The notes beneath the pieces were generated by a model. It ran no database searches. It was not told the origin of the DNA and saw only the letters and a list, made by a program, of their open reading frames with translations. Shown piece after piece: positions 51,672-51,849 of a DNA stretch of 51,849 bases. The position numbers and the translations under genes were made by a program. Position 1 is the first letter of the stretch. Every line of letters starts with the position of its first letter. The DNA is taken from the NCBI RefSeq assembly GCF_002000545.1, contig NZ_MLHL01000046.1:1-51849 (forward strand), in the 5' to 3' direction. The stretch is from Rodentibacter trehalosifermentans. GTDB taxonomy: Bacteria; Pseudomonadota; Gammaproteobacteria; Enterobacterales; Pasteurellaceae.

Positions 51672-51849
51672 CTTCGTCCTCCTTTTTTTGTAAATCATTG
51701 AAATCTCGAATAGTTAATCCGTTTTGATAGGCTGTTTGAATAAGTGATTTCATTTCACCAAATGGTAAATCACGATTCATTAGTACATCGAGTAATAGGG
51801 GTAAGTTTAATCCGCAACAGACTAAAATATTTGGGGCTGAAGTAGATTA
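51658..51849 (-). pseudogene. C-terminal part of PTS EIIA (mannose family), running off the window
   Basis: In the frame that ends at the TAG at 51660-51658, overlapping the EIIB start, the minus strand reads STSAPNILVCCGLNLPLLLD, then VLMNRDLPFGEM and so on. It matches the end of EIIA-Man proteins (compare GVNIPMLVETLMARD in ManX). The last three window bases on this strand are an in-frame TAA just before the first Ser. Either the gene is interrupted there by a stop or frameshift, or the window edge has an error; the phosphorylated His region lies beyond the window. Confidence 0.6.

Overview
The window looks like a chromosome segment from a naturally competent Pasteurellaceae species of the Haemophilus/Aggregatibacter group. 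The 9-base uptake signal AAGTGCGGT or its complement occurs more than 30 times, often as inverted pairs that double as terminators. Nearly every housekeeping product is of gamma-proteobacterial type, the glycerophosphodiesterase closely resembles H. influenzae protein D, and the first gene carries a CAAT tetranucleotide tract of the kind used for phase variation in Haemophilus surface genes. I cannot name the species from sequence alone.

Layout. 0-2.8 kb: a phase-variable glycosyltransferase and proS. 2.9-8.7 kb: an LplT-Aas fusion for phospholipid repair under a MerR-type regulator, then asnC and divergent asnA. 8.9-17 kb: pckA, greB, tex, comM, engB and a VirK-like gene. 17.0-17.4 kb: a gene-free patch with two small units bounded by inverted repeats. 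17.4-27.4 kb: a full glycerol / glycerol-3-phosphate regulon (glpK, glpF, glpQ, glpT, glpABC) with several CRP-type sites. 27.5-34 kb: galU, csrA, alaS, uspA, pepP, ygfB. 34-37.7 kb: groEL, groES behind a heat-shock promoter, then aspA behind an FNR/CRP-type site. 37.8-43 kb: orphan potD, an autotransporter with an octanucleotide repeat array just upstream, and a PuuB/OrdL-type oxidase.

43-51.8 kb is the accessory region. Everything lies on the minus strand: mannose-family PTS subunits (an EIIA remnant at the edge, then EIIB, EIIC, EIID), a tyrosine-phosphatase-like gene frameshifted at an eight-C run, a periplasmic glucose-1-phosphatase-like acid phosphatase, a large PRD/Mga-like regulator, a DUF218 lipoprotein and a porin. 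The order suggests a route for scavenging phosphorylated sugars: entry through a porin, dephosphorylation in the periplasm, then re-phosphorylating import by a PTS. This is the best candidate for an undescribed system here.

Three loci carry slippage-prone tracts (CAAT, the octamer and poly-C), so variable surface and metabolic functions are interleaved with the core genes.
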